Position numbers and translations under genes: made by a program
The notes under the pieces: model-generated
Databases searched by the model: none
Seen by the model: the letters and a program-made list of their open reading frames with translations, nothing else
What the model was told of the DNA's origin: nothing
Assembly (NCBI RefSeq): GCF_002563695.1
Contig: NZ_PDJI01000004.1
Coordinates: forward strand, 1,612,001 to 1,676,000
Direction: 5' to 3'
Length of the DNA stretch: 64,000 nt
Origin: Georgenia soli
GTDB taxonomy: Bacteria; Actinomycetota; Actinomycetes; Actinomycetales; Actinomycetaceae
In this document: positions 10,727 through 19,402 of the stretch, piece after piece
How the letters are laid out: every line of letters starts with the position of its first letter
Position numbering within the stretch: position 1 is the stretch's first letter

Positions 10727-11632
10727 GTGGGCGCCGGGGCGCTCGGGTGGGCCCTCGCCGAGACGTCGATGTTCACCCTGCGCCGGCACACCGTGCCGCT
10801 GCTCCCCGCCGGCAGCCGGCCGCTGAAGCTGCTGCACCTGTCCGACCTGCACCTCGTGCCGAGCCAGCGGGACAAGGTCGCCTGGGTCCGTGACCTCGCG
10901 AGGAACGAGCCCGACCTCGTGGTGACCACGGGGGACAACATGGCGCACCCGGACGCCCTGCCCGGCGTCCTCGAGGCGTACGCACCGTTCCTCGAGCTGC
11001 CCGGCGCGTTCGTCCTCGGGTCGAACGACTACTACGCCCCGAAGCCCAAGAACCCCGCGCGGTACCTCCTGCCGGACGCCCGCACGGAGACGAACCATGC
11101 GCCCCTGCCGTCGGACGAGCTCACCGACGCGTTCCGCTCGGCTGGCTGGAAGGACCTGACCAACCGCCGGGACCGGGTGGAGGTCGCCGGGACCGGGATC
11201 ACTCTCGTGGGGGTGGACGACCCGCACCTTGACCGCGACCGCTTCCCAGCCCGGGAGCCACGCACCGCCGTGCGGGCCGCCGGGGCGTCCCCTGCCGACG
11301 TCGCGCTGCACCTCGGCGTCTCGCACGCGCCATACACGCGCGTGCTCGACGCCATGCACCGCGACGGCTGCGACCTGGTGCTGGCCGGGCACACCCACGG
11401 CGGTCAGCTCTGCGTGCCCTTCTACGGGGCCCTCGTCACCAACTGCGATCTCGACCGCTCGCGCGCGTCCGGTCTCCACGGCTGGCCCGGCGCCCGGCCC
11501 GACGCCGCCGGCGGCGAGGGCTCGACGTGGCTGAACGTCTCCGCGGGACTGGGCACGAGCCCCTACGCGCCGGTGCGCTTCACGTGCCGGCCCGAGGCCT
11601 CCCTGCTCACGCTCGTGGCGCGCGGGTCGTGA
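10727..11632 (+). CDS. Metallophosphoesterase, membrane-anchored
   Basis: A calcineurin-like phosphoesterase with metal motifs LHLSDLHL (DxH), VTTGDN (GDN), LGSNDYY in place of GNHD, and AGHTHGGQ (GHxH). The N-terminal ALGWALAE segment is part of a signal-anchor. The start is uncertain: the frame is open back to a CTG at 10673 that overlaps the ponA stop, which would complete the anchor helix; GTG 10727 is the first conventional start. Coupling with ponA suggests an envelope role. The Asn-for-His change in GNHD (GSND) may affect catalysis. Confidence 0.85.
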   Translation: MGAGALGWALAETSMFTLRRHTVPLLPAGSRPLKLLHLSDLHLVPSQRDKVAWVRDLARNEPDLVVTTGDNMAHPDALPGVLEAYAPFLELPGAFVLGSNDYYAPKPKNPARYLLPDARTETNHAPLPSDELTDAFRSAGWKDLTNRRDRVEVAGTGITLVGVDDPHLDRDRFPAREPRTAVRAAGASPADVALHLGVSHAPYTRVLDAMHRDGCDLVLAGHTHGGQLCVPFYGALVTNCDLDRSRASGLHGWPGARPDAAGGEGSTWLNVSAGLGTSPYAPVRFTCRPEASLLTLVARGS

Positions 11633-11751
11633 CGGTGCCCGGGTGCCGCGTCGAGACGCGCGGCACCGCCCGCACGCCCGGCGTGCGCCGCATCACAGCG
11701 GACCGGTTTCACGACCGGGGGTCGGCTCCGCTATCCTGAACCGGTTGCTTC

Positions 11752-11825
<74 letters not shown>

Positions 11826-11832
11826 CGGAAGG

Positions 11833-11871
11833 AAGGGCCACCGCCCTGCTACGTGCAGAGCGGTGGCCCTT
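11833..11871 (+). terminator. Terminator behind tRNA-Pro
   Basis: Twelve-base arms AAGGGCCACCGC (11833-11844) and GCGGTGGCCCTT (11860-11871) with a 15-base loop and a short pyrimidine tail, placed just after the tRNA. Confidence 0.8.
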
Positions 11872-11900
11872 CTCGCATCCCGGTCCCCGGCCGGTGCCGG

Positions 11901-12536
11901 CTACGGACGCAGGGCGCGCAGCTGGGTGTCCACCAGTTCGCAGACGTAGCGGTCCAGGTCCGCCCGCATCTCCGGCACCGTCTGGGTGGGTGCGACGAGG
12001 ATGTGCACCAGGATGGCCCCCTCGATCGCCTCCAGGAGCGGTCGCACCGCGGTGCCGGGCGGGAGCTCGCCGGCGGCCACCGCGTCCTCCACCTGCGACG
12101 CCAACGCGCACACGCCGCGGGCGAGGTCGACCTGGCGCAGCTGCCGCAGCTCCTCCGGGTTGGCGGCCGCCGCCGTGCACAGGGAGGCCATCGTCGGGCC
12201 GTACTCGCCCAGCAGCAGCTCGGCGCGGGCCCGGGCGTGCGCCACCAGCTGGTCCCGGATCCCGAGCCCGTCGGTCTGCGGGAGGGGCACCCGCGCCTGC
12301 AGGTCCCGCAGGGCGTCGAGCAGCAGCTCGCTCTTGTCGTTCCAGCGCAGGTAGATCGACGACTTGCCGATGCCCGCCTGGGACGCGACGCCGTCGAGCG
12401 TGAGACCGGACCAGCCGCGCCGCCCGAACAGCTCCAGCGCCGCGCGGTAGGCGCGTGGTTCGGTGTCGGCGTGCCGGGGGCGTCCCGGTCCGCGACGGCG
12501 TTGCTCGGTGGGCTGCAGCGCAACCACTTCAGTCAT
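11901..12536 (-). CDS. TetR/AcrR-family transcriptional regulator
   Basis: The 211-residue protein has an N-terminal helix-turn-helix (about 30-75: LTLDGVASQAGIGKSSIYLRW) and a ligand domain of the TetR_C type (GEYGPTMASLCTAAAANPEE). It presumably represses a nearby or distant gene in response to a small molecule; no divergent target gene is adjacent. The ATG at 12536 has an AAGGAA Shine-Dalgarno. It is preceded only by a small membrane peptide gene on the same strand. Confidence 0.9.
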   Translation of the reverse strand: MTEVVALQPTEQRRRGPGRPRHADTEPRAYRAALELFGRRGWSGLTLDGVASQAGIGKSSIYLRWNDKSELLLDALRDLQARVPLPQTDGLGIRDQLVAHARARAELLLGEYGPTMASLCTAAAANPEELRQLRQVDLARGVCALASQVEDAVAAGELPPGTAVRPLLEAIEGAILVHILVAPTQTVPEMRADLDRYVCELVDTQLRALRP

Positions 12537-12626
12537 CTCGGTTCCTTGTGTCCGCGCTGCCCCCATCAGCTCGCCTGCTTTCGGCCGGACACTACCCCGC
12601 GACGGACGCTCCCGGGCTGTTTTGAG

Positions 12627-12761
12627 CTACAGCAGCAGGAGCAGTGCGAGCGCCACGACGACGACCAGGAGAACCACGACGACCACCGCGACCCCGGGCC
12701 GGGGGCGTCGAGGTTCCGGGACGGGCCGTGGGTCGTCGGCCGTCCTCCGTTCTTCGGACAT
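12627..12761 (-). CDS. Small single-pass membrane peptide, 44 residues
   Basis: The frame encodes a polar, Pro/Arg-rich N-terminus (MSEERRTADDPRP) followed by an uninterrupted Val/Leu/Ala helix of about 20 residues at the C-terminus. A strong Shine-Dalgarno (GGAGGAGG) precedes the ATG at 12761. It lies 90 bases before the TetR gene on the same strand and could be co-transcribed. No family recognised; a tail-anchored microprotein is the simplest reading. Confidence 0.55.
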   Translation of the reverse strand: MSEERRTADDPRPVPEPRRPRPGVAVVVVVLLVVVVALALLLLL

Positions 12762-12933
12762 CACTCCTCCTCCCGCAGCAGGTCACGAGCTTCGCGTGGC
12801 CTCAGTCTCGGCCGAGCGCGCGGACCGCGCAACGACGTCTGCTCGTTCGCCCAGCGTTCACCCTCCGCCGCACCTGCCGGACACCTGCGGTCCCTAACGT
12901 GCAGGCGACACCCACCTTCCTCGAGGAGCCGTC

Positions 12934-15003
12934 ATGCCCAACCCGACCTCGCGTCGCCCCCTGCTCGCCCTCGTCGCCGGCCACGGCACGGGCCGGTCCG
13001 CCCTCACGTGCCGCTACCGCTGCGGTGACGCCTGCTTCCACGCGGTGCCGAACACCTCGGACAACTCCTACTTCGGTGACGTCGCGGCGAGCGCGTTCTC
13101 GCGCCGCAGCGTGCTCAAGGCCGGCGCCGTCGTCGCCCTGGCCGGGGCCGCCACCACCGCCCTGGGCCGCCAGAACGCCGTCGCCGCCCCCGCGGCCGGC
13201 GCGCCCGGTGCCGGTACCGGCGCCGCCGTCGGCCTGCGCTTCACCCCCATCGCCCAGCAGACCGACGACGCCGTGACCGTCCCGGCCGGCTACCTCCACG
13301 ACGTCGTCCTGAGCTGGGGCGACCCCCTCTTCTCCGACGCCCCCGCGTTCGACCCGGCGAACCAGACCGAGGCCGCCCAGCTGCGCCAGTTCGGCTACAA
13401 CAACGACCACGTCGGTCTGCTGCCCCTGAACAACCAGGACGAGCAGGTCATGGTCGTCAACCACGAGTACACCTCCGAGCCGATGATGTTCCCCGACTAC
13501 GACCCGGAGAACCCCACGGAGGAGCAGGTCCGGATCGCCTGGGCGGCACATGGGCTCACCGTCGTCGGCGTCACCGGCAAGCACCGCGGCCCGCGCTCCG
13601 GCGCCCTCGACCCCGTCGTCGACCACCCGCTGAACCGCCGACTCCACGTGGGCACCCCCTTCGAGCTCACCGGCCCGGCGGCCGGCTCGGAGCACCTGCG
13701 CACCTCCGCCGACCCGGAGGGCCGCAACGTCCTCGGCACCCTGAACAACTGCGCCGGCGGCCTGACCCCGTGGGGCACCTGGCTCACCGCCGAGGAGAAC
13801 TTCAACCAGTACTTCGCCAACGCGAACCAGGTCACCGACCCCGTGGCGCGCGAGCGCATGCGCCGCTACGGCCTGCCGGGCGGCACGTCGGAGCGCAGGT
13901 GGGAGCGCTTCGACTCCCGCTTCGACCTCGCCCAGGAGCCGAACGAGGCCAACCGCTTCGGCTGGATCGTCGAGGTCGACCCGTTCGACCCGACGTCGAC
14001 CCCGAGGAAGCGCACCGCGCTGGGCCGCTTCAAGCACGAGGCCGCGACCATCCGCATCGCCGCCGACGGCCGCGCGGTGGCCTACATGGGCGACGACGAG
14101 CGGTTCGACTACCTCTACAAGTTCGTCTCACGCGACCGCTACCGGCAGAACGACGCCGCGCACAACGCCACCCTGCTCGACAACGGCACCCTCTACGTCG
14201 CCCGCCTCACCGGCGACTCCCCCGCCTCCGAGATCGACGGTACCGGCGTCCTCCCGTCCGACGGCGCGTTCGACGGCGCGGGCGAGTGGATCCCGCTGGT
14301 CACCGGGAACGTCTCGCACGTGCCCGGCATGAGCGCCGAGGAGGTCCTGATCTTCACCCGTCAGGCGGGCGACGCCGTCGGCGCCACGAAGATGGACCGC
14401 CCCGAGGACGTCGAGCCCAGCCCGAGGACCGGCACGGTGTACGTGGCGCTCACGAACAACACCCGCCGCACCGCGGCGCAGGCGGACGAGGCGAACCCGC
14501 GCGGCTCCAACAAGCACGGGCACGTCCTCGAGCTCGAGGAGGCCGGTGCGGACGCCGCGGCGACCACCTTCGCGTGGCGCATCCTGCTGCTCTGCGGCGA
14601 CCCCGAGGACCCGAGCACCTACTTCGCCGGCTTCGACAAGACCCAGGTCTCCGCGATCTCGTGCCCGGACAACCTCGCGTTCGACGACCACGGCAACCTG
14701 TGGATCAGCACCGACGGCCAGCCCGGCACCCTCGGCACGAACGACGCGCTCTACGGCGTCGCCGTGCGCGGGAAGAACCGCGGGGAGGTCCGGCAGTTCC
14801 TCGCGGTGCCGCGCGGCGGGGAGACCTGCGGCCCGGTGATCACCGACAAGCGCGTGCTCGTCGCGGTCCAGCACCCCGGCGAGATCGACGGCGCCTCCTA
14901 CGAGAACCCGCTGTCGAACTGGCCCGACGGCGGCACCTCCGTCCCGCGTCCGGCGATCGTGGTCGCCTACCGCGCCGACGGCAAGAAGGTCGGCCAGGCC
15001 TGA
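12934..15003 (+). CDS. PhoX-family (DUF839) secreted phosphatase, Tat exported
   Basis: A 689-residue protein with a long N-terminal region and a twin-arginine motif SRRSVLKAGAV at about residue 58, followed by a beta-propeller of the PhoX type (NLGTLNNCAGGLTPWGTW-like region at 13735-13785; GRFKHEAATI; NKHGHVLELEE; DNLAFDDHGNLWISTDGQPG). PhoX enzymes are calcium/iron alkaline phosphatases acting outside the cytoplasmic membrane. GAGGA at 12923 supports ATG 12934. It is followed by a strong hairpin. Confidence 0.9.
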   Translation: MPNPTSRRPLLALVAGHGTGRSALTCRYRCGDACFHAVPNTSDNSYFGDVAASAFSRRSVLKAGAVVALAGAATTALGRQNAVAAPAAGAPGAGTGAAVGLRFTPIAQQTDDAVTVPAGYLHDVVLSWGDPLFSDAPAFDPANQTEAAQLRQFGYNNDHVGLLPLNNQDEQVMVVNHEYTSEPMMFPDYDPENPTEEQVRIAWAAHGLTVVGVTGKHRGPRSGALDPVVDHPLNRRLHVGTPFELTGPAAGSEHLRTSADPEGRNVLGTLNNCAGGLTPWGTWLTAEENFNQYFANANQVTDPVARERMRRYGLPGGTSERRWERFDSRFDLAQEPNEANRFGWIVEVDPFDPTSTPRKRTALGRFKHEAATIRIAADGRAVAYMGDDERFDYLYKFVSRDRYRQNDAAHNATLLDNGTLYVARLTGDSPASEIDGTGVLPSDGAFDGAGEWIPLVTGNVSHVPGMSAEEVLIFTRQAGDAVGATKMDRPEDVEPSPRTGTVYVALTNNTRRTAAQADEANPRGSNKHGHVLELEEAGADAAATTFAWRILLLCGDPEDPSTYFAGFDKTQVSAISCPDNLAFDDHGNLWISTDGQPGTLGTNDALYGVAVRGKNRGEVRQFLAVPRGGETCGPVITDKRVLVAVQHPGEIDGASYENPLSNWPDGGTSVPRPAIVVAYRADGKKVGQA

Positions 15004-15020
15004 CCCGGCCGACAGCTGCC

Positions 15021-15060
15021 GCGAGGGCCGCCGCCTCCCCCGGGAGGCGGCGGCCCTCGC
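15021..15060 (+). terminator. Terminator behind the PhoX-like gene
   Basis: Nineteen-base perfect arms (15021-15039 and 15042-15060, core GGGCCGCCGCCTCCC) with a two-base centre lie 18 bases after the stop. Confidence 0.85.
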
Positions 15061-15142
15061 TGTCGCACCTCAGGGACCGTCGCGCCGCCGACGCCCGCCG
15101 GGACCCGTCGCCGCCGTCGGCCGTCTCGGTAGGGTCGGGGAC

Positions 15143-15628
15143 GTGCCCGTCCCTCCCTTCATCACCGCGCTGCGCGCCCGCATCGGCCACGACCTCCTCT
15201 GGCTGCCCGGCGTGACGGGCGTCGTCCTGGACGACGACGACCGCCTCCTGCTGGGCCGCCGCGCCGACAACGGGCTGTGGGCGCTGATCTCCGGCATCCT
15301 GGAGCCCGGCGAGGAGCCCGCGCAGGGTCTCGTCCGGGAGATCGCCGAGGAGACGGGTGTGCGGGCCGAGGTGGTCGCGCTCACCTCCGTCGGCTCTGGC
15401 GACCGTGTCACCTACCCCAACGGGGACGTCTCGCAGTACCTGGACCTGACGTTCCTGTGCCGCCACGTCGACGGCGAGGCCTTCGTGGCCGACGACGAGT
15501 CCACCGAGGTCGGCTGGTTCGGGCTGGACAGGCTGCCGGAGAGGATGACGGCGAGCTCGCGCCACCGCCTGGCCGCCACGCTGGCCTACCGTGACGACCC
15601 GACGGCGGGTCCCGCCTTCACGCGCTGA
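15143..15628 (+). CDS. Nudix hydrolase
   Basis: A 161-residue cytosolic pyrophosphohydrolase with the Nudix box GILEPGEEPAQGLVREIAEE followed by TGV (G-x5-E-x7-REUxEExGU). The first 20 residues (FITALRARIGHDLLWLPG) match the N-terminus of actinobacterial MutT-like proteins. The substrate cannot be told. GTG 15143 is preceded by TAGGGT (15130-15135) seven bases upstream, a leaderless arrangement. Confidence 0.92.
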   Translation: MPVPPFITALRARIGHDLLWLPGVTGVVLDDDDRLLLGRRADNGLWALISGILEPGEEPAQGLVREIAEETGVRAEVVALTSVGSGDRVTYPNGDVSQYLDLTFLCRHVDGEAFVADDESTEVGWFGLDRLPERMTASSRHRLAATLAYRDDPTAGPAFTR

Positions 15629-15639
15629 GCGCGGAGCCC

Positions 15640-15675
15640 GAGCCGACGCACGAGACCGAGCCGACGCACGAGACC
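15640..15675. repeat. Two tandem 18-bp direct repeats
   Basis: GAGCCGACGCACGAGACC occurs twice in tandem (15640-15657, 15658-15675), followed by a decayed third copy. It sits between the convergent Nudix and DsrE-like genes. Confidence 0.75.
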
Positions 15676-15725
15676 GAGCCGCCGCCCGAGCGCCCCCCTG
15701 GCGCCCGGGCGTCGGCCGCCGCTGC

Positions 15726-16301
15726 TCAGATGAACAGCAGCTGGGCCCCCGCGGTCATCTCGATGAAGTCCGCCGCGGAGATGATGCCCTCGACGTCGTC
15801 GCGGAAGTCGGACGCGTCGAGGTCGTACATGTCGGCGGAGAGCCGGCACGCCCACAGGTGCCCGCCGGCGGCGACGATCTGGTCGAGGAACTCGGGGACC
15901 TCCGGCACGTCGAGGGCCGCCAGCTGCTTCTTCATCATCCGGGTGGCCATCGCCGACACCCCCGGCGCGGGCGCCAGGGCCTGGGGCATCCGCACCTCGT
16001 CCGGCAGTCTCATCCGGGAGAGGGGACCCGGCCGCGGCACCTCCTTGAGCGGGAGGTGCATGGCGGTGTTGGCGACCGGTGAGAAGGTGAGGTCGCGGGC
16101 CCGGGACGTCATGATCATGTCGAAGCCCCAGAACGTGAAGAACAGGTGCGTCTCCACGCCCTCACCCAGGGCTGCGTTGCCCAGGATGAGCCCGGGGTAG
16201 GCCATGTCGAGGGTGCCCTTGGAGCAGATGATGGCGAGCTTGCGGTCGGTCTCCTCGTCGTCGAAGCTCGGGACGATGAGCGGTGCGGTCTCGGTGGTCA
16301 T
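15726..16301 (-). CDS. DsrE/DsrF-like sulfur-relay protein (DsrE2 type)
   Basis: A 191-residue protein with the DsrE2-type pattern IICSKGTLDMAYPGLILG, FFTFWGFDMIM and, near the C-terminus, AGGHLWACRLSADMYDLD with the Cys expected to carry persulfide. Such proteins pass sulfane sulfur to TusE/DsrC or TusA partners. It is the last gene of a three-gene operon (11-base gap behind the TusE-like gene). ATG 16301 has a GAGAGG Shine-Dalgarno. Confidence 0.88.
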   Translation of the reverse strand: MTTETAPLIVPSFDDEETDRKLAIICSKGTLDMAYPGLILGNAALGEGVETHLFFTFWGFDMIMTSRARDLTFSPVANTAMHLPLKEVPRPGPLSRMRLPDEVRMPQALAPAPGVSAMATRMMKKQLAALDVPEVPEFLDQIVAAGGHLWACRLSADMYDLDASDFRDDVEGIISAADFIEMTAGAQLLFI

Positions 16302-16312
16302 GACGGTGCCTC

Positions 16313-16627
16313 TCAGACGCAGCCGTGTGGCTTGGGCAGGCCGGCGATGTAGGACATCTTCCGGCCGGGCTTCTTGGGGAAGAGGGCGAACTGCTCCTTG
16401 ACGGGGACCCCGCCGACGGTGTTGACGCGCCGCGTGGTGGGGGTCTCGCCCTGGGCACGGAAGTCCTCGCGCAGGAACCGGATCACCTTCCAGTGGGCGT
16501 CGGTCATCTCGATGCCGATCTGCCGGGCGAGCGCGCGGGCGATGTCCTCGTCCCACTCGTCGTACTCGGTGAGGAAGCCCTCCTCGTTGACGTGGACGGG
16601 CCTGGACCCGATCTCGACGACGGGCAT
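16313..16627 (-). CDS. TusE/DsrC-family sulfur carrier
   Basis: The 104-residue protein ends GLPKPHGCV, with the invariant penultimate Cys of DsrC/TusE that binds sulfur. The second DsrC Cys, ten residues earlier, is replaced by Tyr, so it is TusE-like rather than a trisulfide-forming DsrC. The N-terminal region has FLTEYDEWDEDIARALARQ and TDAHWKVIRFLRE as usual. It lies five bases after the SQR-like gene and before the DsrE-like gene, so sulfur from the flavoenzyme could be relayed along this operon. Confidence 0.93.
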   Translation of the reverse strand: MPVVEIGSRPVHVNEEGFLTEYDEWDEDIARALARQIGIEMTDAHWKVIRFLREDFRAQGETPTTRRVNTVGGVPVKEQFALFPKKPGRKMSYIAGLPKPHGCV

Positions 16628-16632
16628 GGTGG

Positions 16633-17880
16633 TCACCTTCCGCTCGTGCCGGCGGTCTCCTTGCCGGCCATGGACATGTGGGACGGGACAGGCATGGGCA
16701 GCCCGCGCAGGAGGACGTTCCAGTACACGTGGCGGAAGGCGAGCTTCCCCCAGTGGTTCGCGCGGGTCTCCCGGAGCAGGCTGAGCGGCCCCACTCTCGG
16801 GTAGGGGTAGACGCCGGGCAGCGGCTCGGTGTCGTAGTTGAAGTCGATGAGCAGGCCCTTGCCGTGACCGGACTCGATGAAGCAGTTGGCGTGCCCGTCG
16901 AACAGGTCCGTCATCGGTCGGCCGTGGACGTGGTCGAGGAAGTTGTTCACGAAGCCGTCGGACTCGAAGTGCGCCACCGAGCCGGCCTTCGAGGCCGGGA
17001 TGTCGTTGGCGTCCCCGATCGCGAAGATGTTGTCGTGGGCACGGGAGAGCAGCGTCCCGCGGTCCACGGGGACGTAGTTGAACTCGTCGCCGAGTCCGGA
17101 GCGCGCGACGTAGTCCGCGCCCATGTTGAGCGGGACGGTGACGAGGAGGTCGAAGGGGACCTCGCGCTCGTCCATCGACACCAGCGTCCTGGCGTCGGGG
17201 TCGATGTGCTCGACGTAGAAGTCGGGCTCGATGGCGATGTGCCGGTCCTCGAACATCGTGCCCAGGTGCGCCGACGCGACCGACTTGGTGAAGGGCCCCT
17301 CGAGCGGGGTGACGTAGACGATCTCCACCTTGTCGCGCATCTTCCTCTCCTCGAAGAAGGCGTCGGCGAGGAAGGTCAGCTCCAGCGGGGCGACCGGACA
17401 CTTGATCGGCATCTCGGTCACGTGGACCACGAGCCGGCCGCCCTCCCACGAGGCGAGCCGGTCGCGCAGGGCGAGGGCGCCGTCGAGGGTGAAGAAGTCG
17501 AAGATGCTGCGCCGCCACTCACCGTCGGCCATGCCGGTCGTCTCCGCGGGCCGCGGAGAGGTGCCGGTCGCGACGACCAGCTGGTCGTAGGGCAGGACGC
17601 GCCCGTCCTCGAGCAGCACCTGGTTCCCGCCGGGCTCGACCCGGTCGATCTCACCGAGCACCAGCTCGATGCCGTCGGTCAGGTACCTGTCGCGCGGCCT
17701 GATGAGGTCCTTGGGCTCGTAGACGCCGAAAGGCAACAGGAGCAGGCCCGGCTGGTAGAGATGGACGTCGTCGCGGTCGACGACCGTGATCCGCCACTCG
17801 CTCCGCGGCAGGCGCCGCCGCAGCTTGTTCGCCACCATGGTCCCGGCCGTGCCGCCCCCGAGGATCACCACGTGCTTCAT
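16633..17880 (-). CDS. Sulfide:quinone reductase-like FAD oxidoreductase
   Basis: The 415-residue flavoprotein has an N-terminal dinucleotide fold (VVILGGGTAGTMVANKL), the second motif LVVATGTSPRP, and NIFAIGDANDIPASKAGS. Cys161 (MPIKCPVAPLE) and Cys333 (HANCFIESGHGKG) fit the two redox cysteines of SQR enzymes; the third Cys of type I enzymes is absent. It would oxidise sulfide or persulfide at the membrane and pass electrons to quinone. It heads the operon with TusE- and DsrE-like genes, downstream of an operator-like site at 17953. Confidence 0.88.
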   Translation of the reverse strand: MKHVVILGGGTAGTMVANKLRRRLPRSEWRITVVDRDDVHLYQPGLLLLPFGVYEPKDLIRPRDRYLTDGIELVLGEIDRVEPGGNQVLLEDGRVLPYDQLVVATGTSPRPAETTGMADGEWRRSIFDFFTLDGALALRDRLASWEGGRLVVHVTEMPIKCPVAPLELTFLADAFFEERKMRDKVEIVYVTPLEGPFTKSVASAHLGTMFEDRHIAIEPDFYVEHIDPDARTLVSMDEREVPFDLLVTVPLNMGADYVARSGLGDEFNYVPVDRGTLLSRAHDNIFAIGDANDIPASKAGSVAHFESDGFVNNFLDHVHGRPMTDLFDGHANCFIESGHGKGLLIDFNYDTEPLPGVYPYPRVGPLSLLRETRANHWGKLAFRHVYWNVLLRGLPMPVPSHMSMAGKETAGTSGR

Positions 17881-17952
17881 CGGTCTCTCCGCTCCGTCGC
17901 ATCACCTCCATGGTGCGACCGGCGGCGGGGTGCTCTCGAGGGCCGTTCGTCC

Positions 17953-17965
17953 TACCCCGGGGGTA
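17953..17965. promoter_or_regulatory. Operator-like site 1 (TACC-N5-GGTA)
   Basis: TACCCCGGGGGTA lies 73 bases upstream of the SQR-like start. Its form matches CsoR/CstR-family operators (G/C-rich palindrome flanked by TA), and two related sites lie by the other genes of this island. Confidence 0.6.
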
Positions 17966-17988
17966 TCTGAGGCGAGGACGGCGCCAGC

Positions 17989-18597
17989 TCAGGGGCGGCG
18001 CGCCACGACCACCGCGTCGAGCGCCGCCGCGCCGTCGTCGCCGACGGGTCGGGCGACGCGCTCCGCCCGCAGGATGCGCACGTGCGCGCCGGCGAGGTCC
18101 TCGACCACGTCGCCCGCGGTAAAGAGGACGGCGGGGTCCTGCGGGCCGCCGACCCCTTCGGCCAGGTTGGCGGAGTCGTGCCCGACGACGAGGAGGGTCC
18201 CGCCCGGCGCCAGTGCCTCCGCCGCCCCGCGCAGCACCTGGCGGCGGTGCTGGGCGGGCAGGTGGAGGTACAGCACGACGACGGCGTCGTAGGCGGCCGG
18301 CCGCGGCGGTTCGGCGACGACGTCCGCGCGGACCCACTCGATGCGACCCACGGTCGCCGGCGCGTGGTCCCTCTGCAGCTCGCGAGCCTTGCGGATCGCC
18401 TCGGCGGAGAAGTCGACGGCGGTCACCGTCCAGCCCCGCGAGGCCAACCAGGTCGCGTGCCGCCCCTCCCCCGTGCCGACGTCGAGGACCGAGCCCGCCG
18501 GCAGGGCGGAGAAGGTCTCCACCAGGAACCGGCTCGGCTCGGCGGACCAGACACGTCCCGCCTCGCCGTACCGGGCGTCCCAGGCCGCAGGGTCCAT
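17989..18597 (-). CDS. Class I SAM-dependent methyltransferase
   Basis: A 202-residue Rossmann methyltransferase with motif I VLDVGTGEGRHATWLA, motif II VTAVDFSAEAI and motif IV YDAVVVLYLHLP. It resembles TehB/thiol-type methyltransferases in size. Its start is separated by one base from the stop of the CstR-like regulator gene, so they form an operon. A substrate such as a thiol or sulfide is inferred only from context. Confidence 0.88.
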   Translation of the reverse strand: MDPAAWDARYGEAGRVWSAEPSRFLVETFSALPAGSVLDVGTGEGRHATWLASRGWTVTAVDFSAEAIRKARELQRDHAPATVGRIEWVRADVVAEPPRPAAYDAVVVLYLHLPAQHRRQVLRGAAEALAPGGTLLVVGHDSANLAEGVGGPQDPAVLFTAGDVVEDLAGAHVRILRAERVARPVGDDGAAALDAVVVARRP

Positions 18598-18598
18598 C

Positions 18599-18862
18599 TC
18601 AGGCCAGGGAGAGGAACAGCTTCTCGAGCCTCTTGACGTCGAGCGTCTCCTCGCCGTCGGACTCCACCAGGCACTGCCGCATGCCGGAGGCGATGATGGC
18701 GAACCCGGCCCGGTCGAGCGCCTTGCTCACGGCCGAGAGCTGGGTGACGACGTCGGCGCAGTCCTTGCCCTCCTCGAGCATGCGGAGCACGCCGGAGAGC
18801 TGCCCCTGCGCGCGCTTGAGACGGTTGACGACCTTGCCCATGTCGGCCGGATCGAGCTCCAT
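18599..18862 (-). CDS. CsoR-family repressor, CstR-like (persulfide-sensing type)
   Basis: An 87-residue all-helical DUF156 protein (NRLKRAQGQLSGVLRMLEEG). Cys35 and Cys64 are 29 residues apart, matching C36/C65 of CsoR and C31/C60 of CstR. The copper-ligand His four residues before the second Cys is Gly here, arguing against copper and for persulfide sensing. It heads an operon with the methyltransferase and has an operator-like site 33 bases upstream (18895-18908), suggesting autoregulation. Confidence 0.9.
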   Translation of the reverse strand: MELDPADMGKVVNRLKRAQGQLSGVLRMLEEGKDCADVVTQLSAVSKALDRAGFAIIASGMRQCLVESDGEETLDVKRLEKLFLSLA

Positions 18863-18894
18863 GCGACCTCCTCGGTTCTCTCTGCCCGTCAGGA

Positions 18895-18908
18895 TACCGG
18901 GCGGGGTA
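18895..18908. promoter_or_regulatory. Operator-like site 2 (TACC-N6-GGTA)
   Basis: TACCGGGCGGGGTA lies between the DUF302 stop and the CstR-like start. It has the same TACC/GGTA arms as sites 1 and 3. Confidence 0.6.
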
Positions 18909-18927
18909 CCCGGTCCAACCTCGGCAC

Positions 18928-19317
18928 TCACGCCGAGAGTTCGTCGAGGGCGGCGCGCAGACGCCCGGCGGCCTCGTCCGCGACCGCCGTGAGCGCCTGG
19001 TTGCCGGTGACGCCCACCATGACCTGCGGGTCCAGCGCCTCCACCACGACGGCGTCGTCGGCAGCTCGCACGACGACGTTGCACGGCAGCAGCAGCCCGA
19101 TCGAGTCCTCGGCCTGGAGGGCCCGGTGCGCGAGCGGCGGGTTGCACGCCCCGAGGATCACCTGCGCGGGCACGTCAACGTCGAGCTTGCTCTTGAGGGT
19201 GGCCGCCATGTCGATCTCGGTGAGGACGCCGAACCCCTGCCCGGCGAGGGCCGCCCGCACCGCGGCGACCGCGGCGTCGAACGGCTGGTCGAGGGTGACG
19301 GTGATCCCGTAGGTCAT
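18928..19317 (-). CDS. DUF302 family protein
   Basis: A 129-residue protein with the DUF302 pattern FDAAVAAVRAALAGQGFGVL, TEIDMAATLKSKL and LGACNPPLAHRAL, then IGLLLPCNVVV. The conserved Cys residues (ACNPP and LPCN) are present. DUF302 proteins are often near sulfur or heavy-metal genes; the biochemical role is unknown. It diverges from the rhodanese gene across the third operator-like site, and its stop is 65 bases from the regulator start. Confidence 0.9.
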   Translation of the reverse strand: MTYGITVTLDQPFDAAVAAVRAALAGQGFGVLTEIDMAATLKSKLDVDVPAQVILGACNPPLAHRALQAEDSIGLLLPCNVVVRAADDAVVVEALDPQVMVGVTGNQALTAVADEAAGRLRAALDELSA

Positions 19318-19362
19318 GGACGTTCCTTTCGTCGGTGGCGGCGCGCTCGCCGCCCTCGAGGT

Positions 19363-19378
19363 ATACCCTACGGGGTAT
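19363..19378. promoter_or_regulatory. Operator-like site 3 in the DUF302/rhodanese divergent promoter
   Basis: ATACCCTACGGGGTAT is an almost perfect palindrome (TACC-N6-GGTA within A/T flanks) located between the two divergent starts, so one bound repressor could control both genes. Confidence 0.7.
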
Positions 19379-19402
19379 CACTTCTCGATGGAAGGAACCA
19401 GC

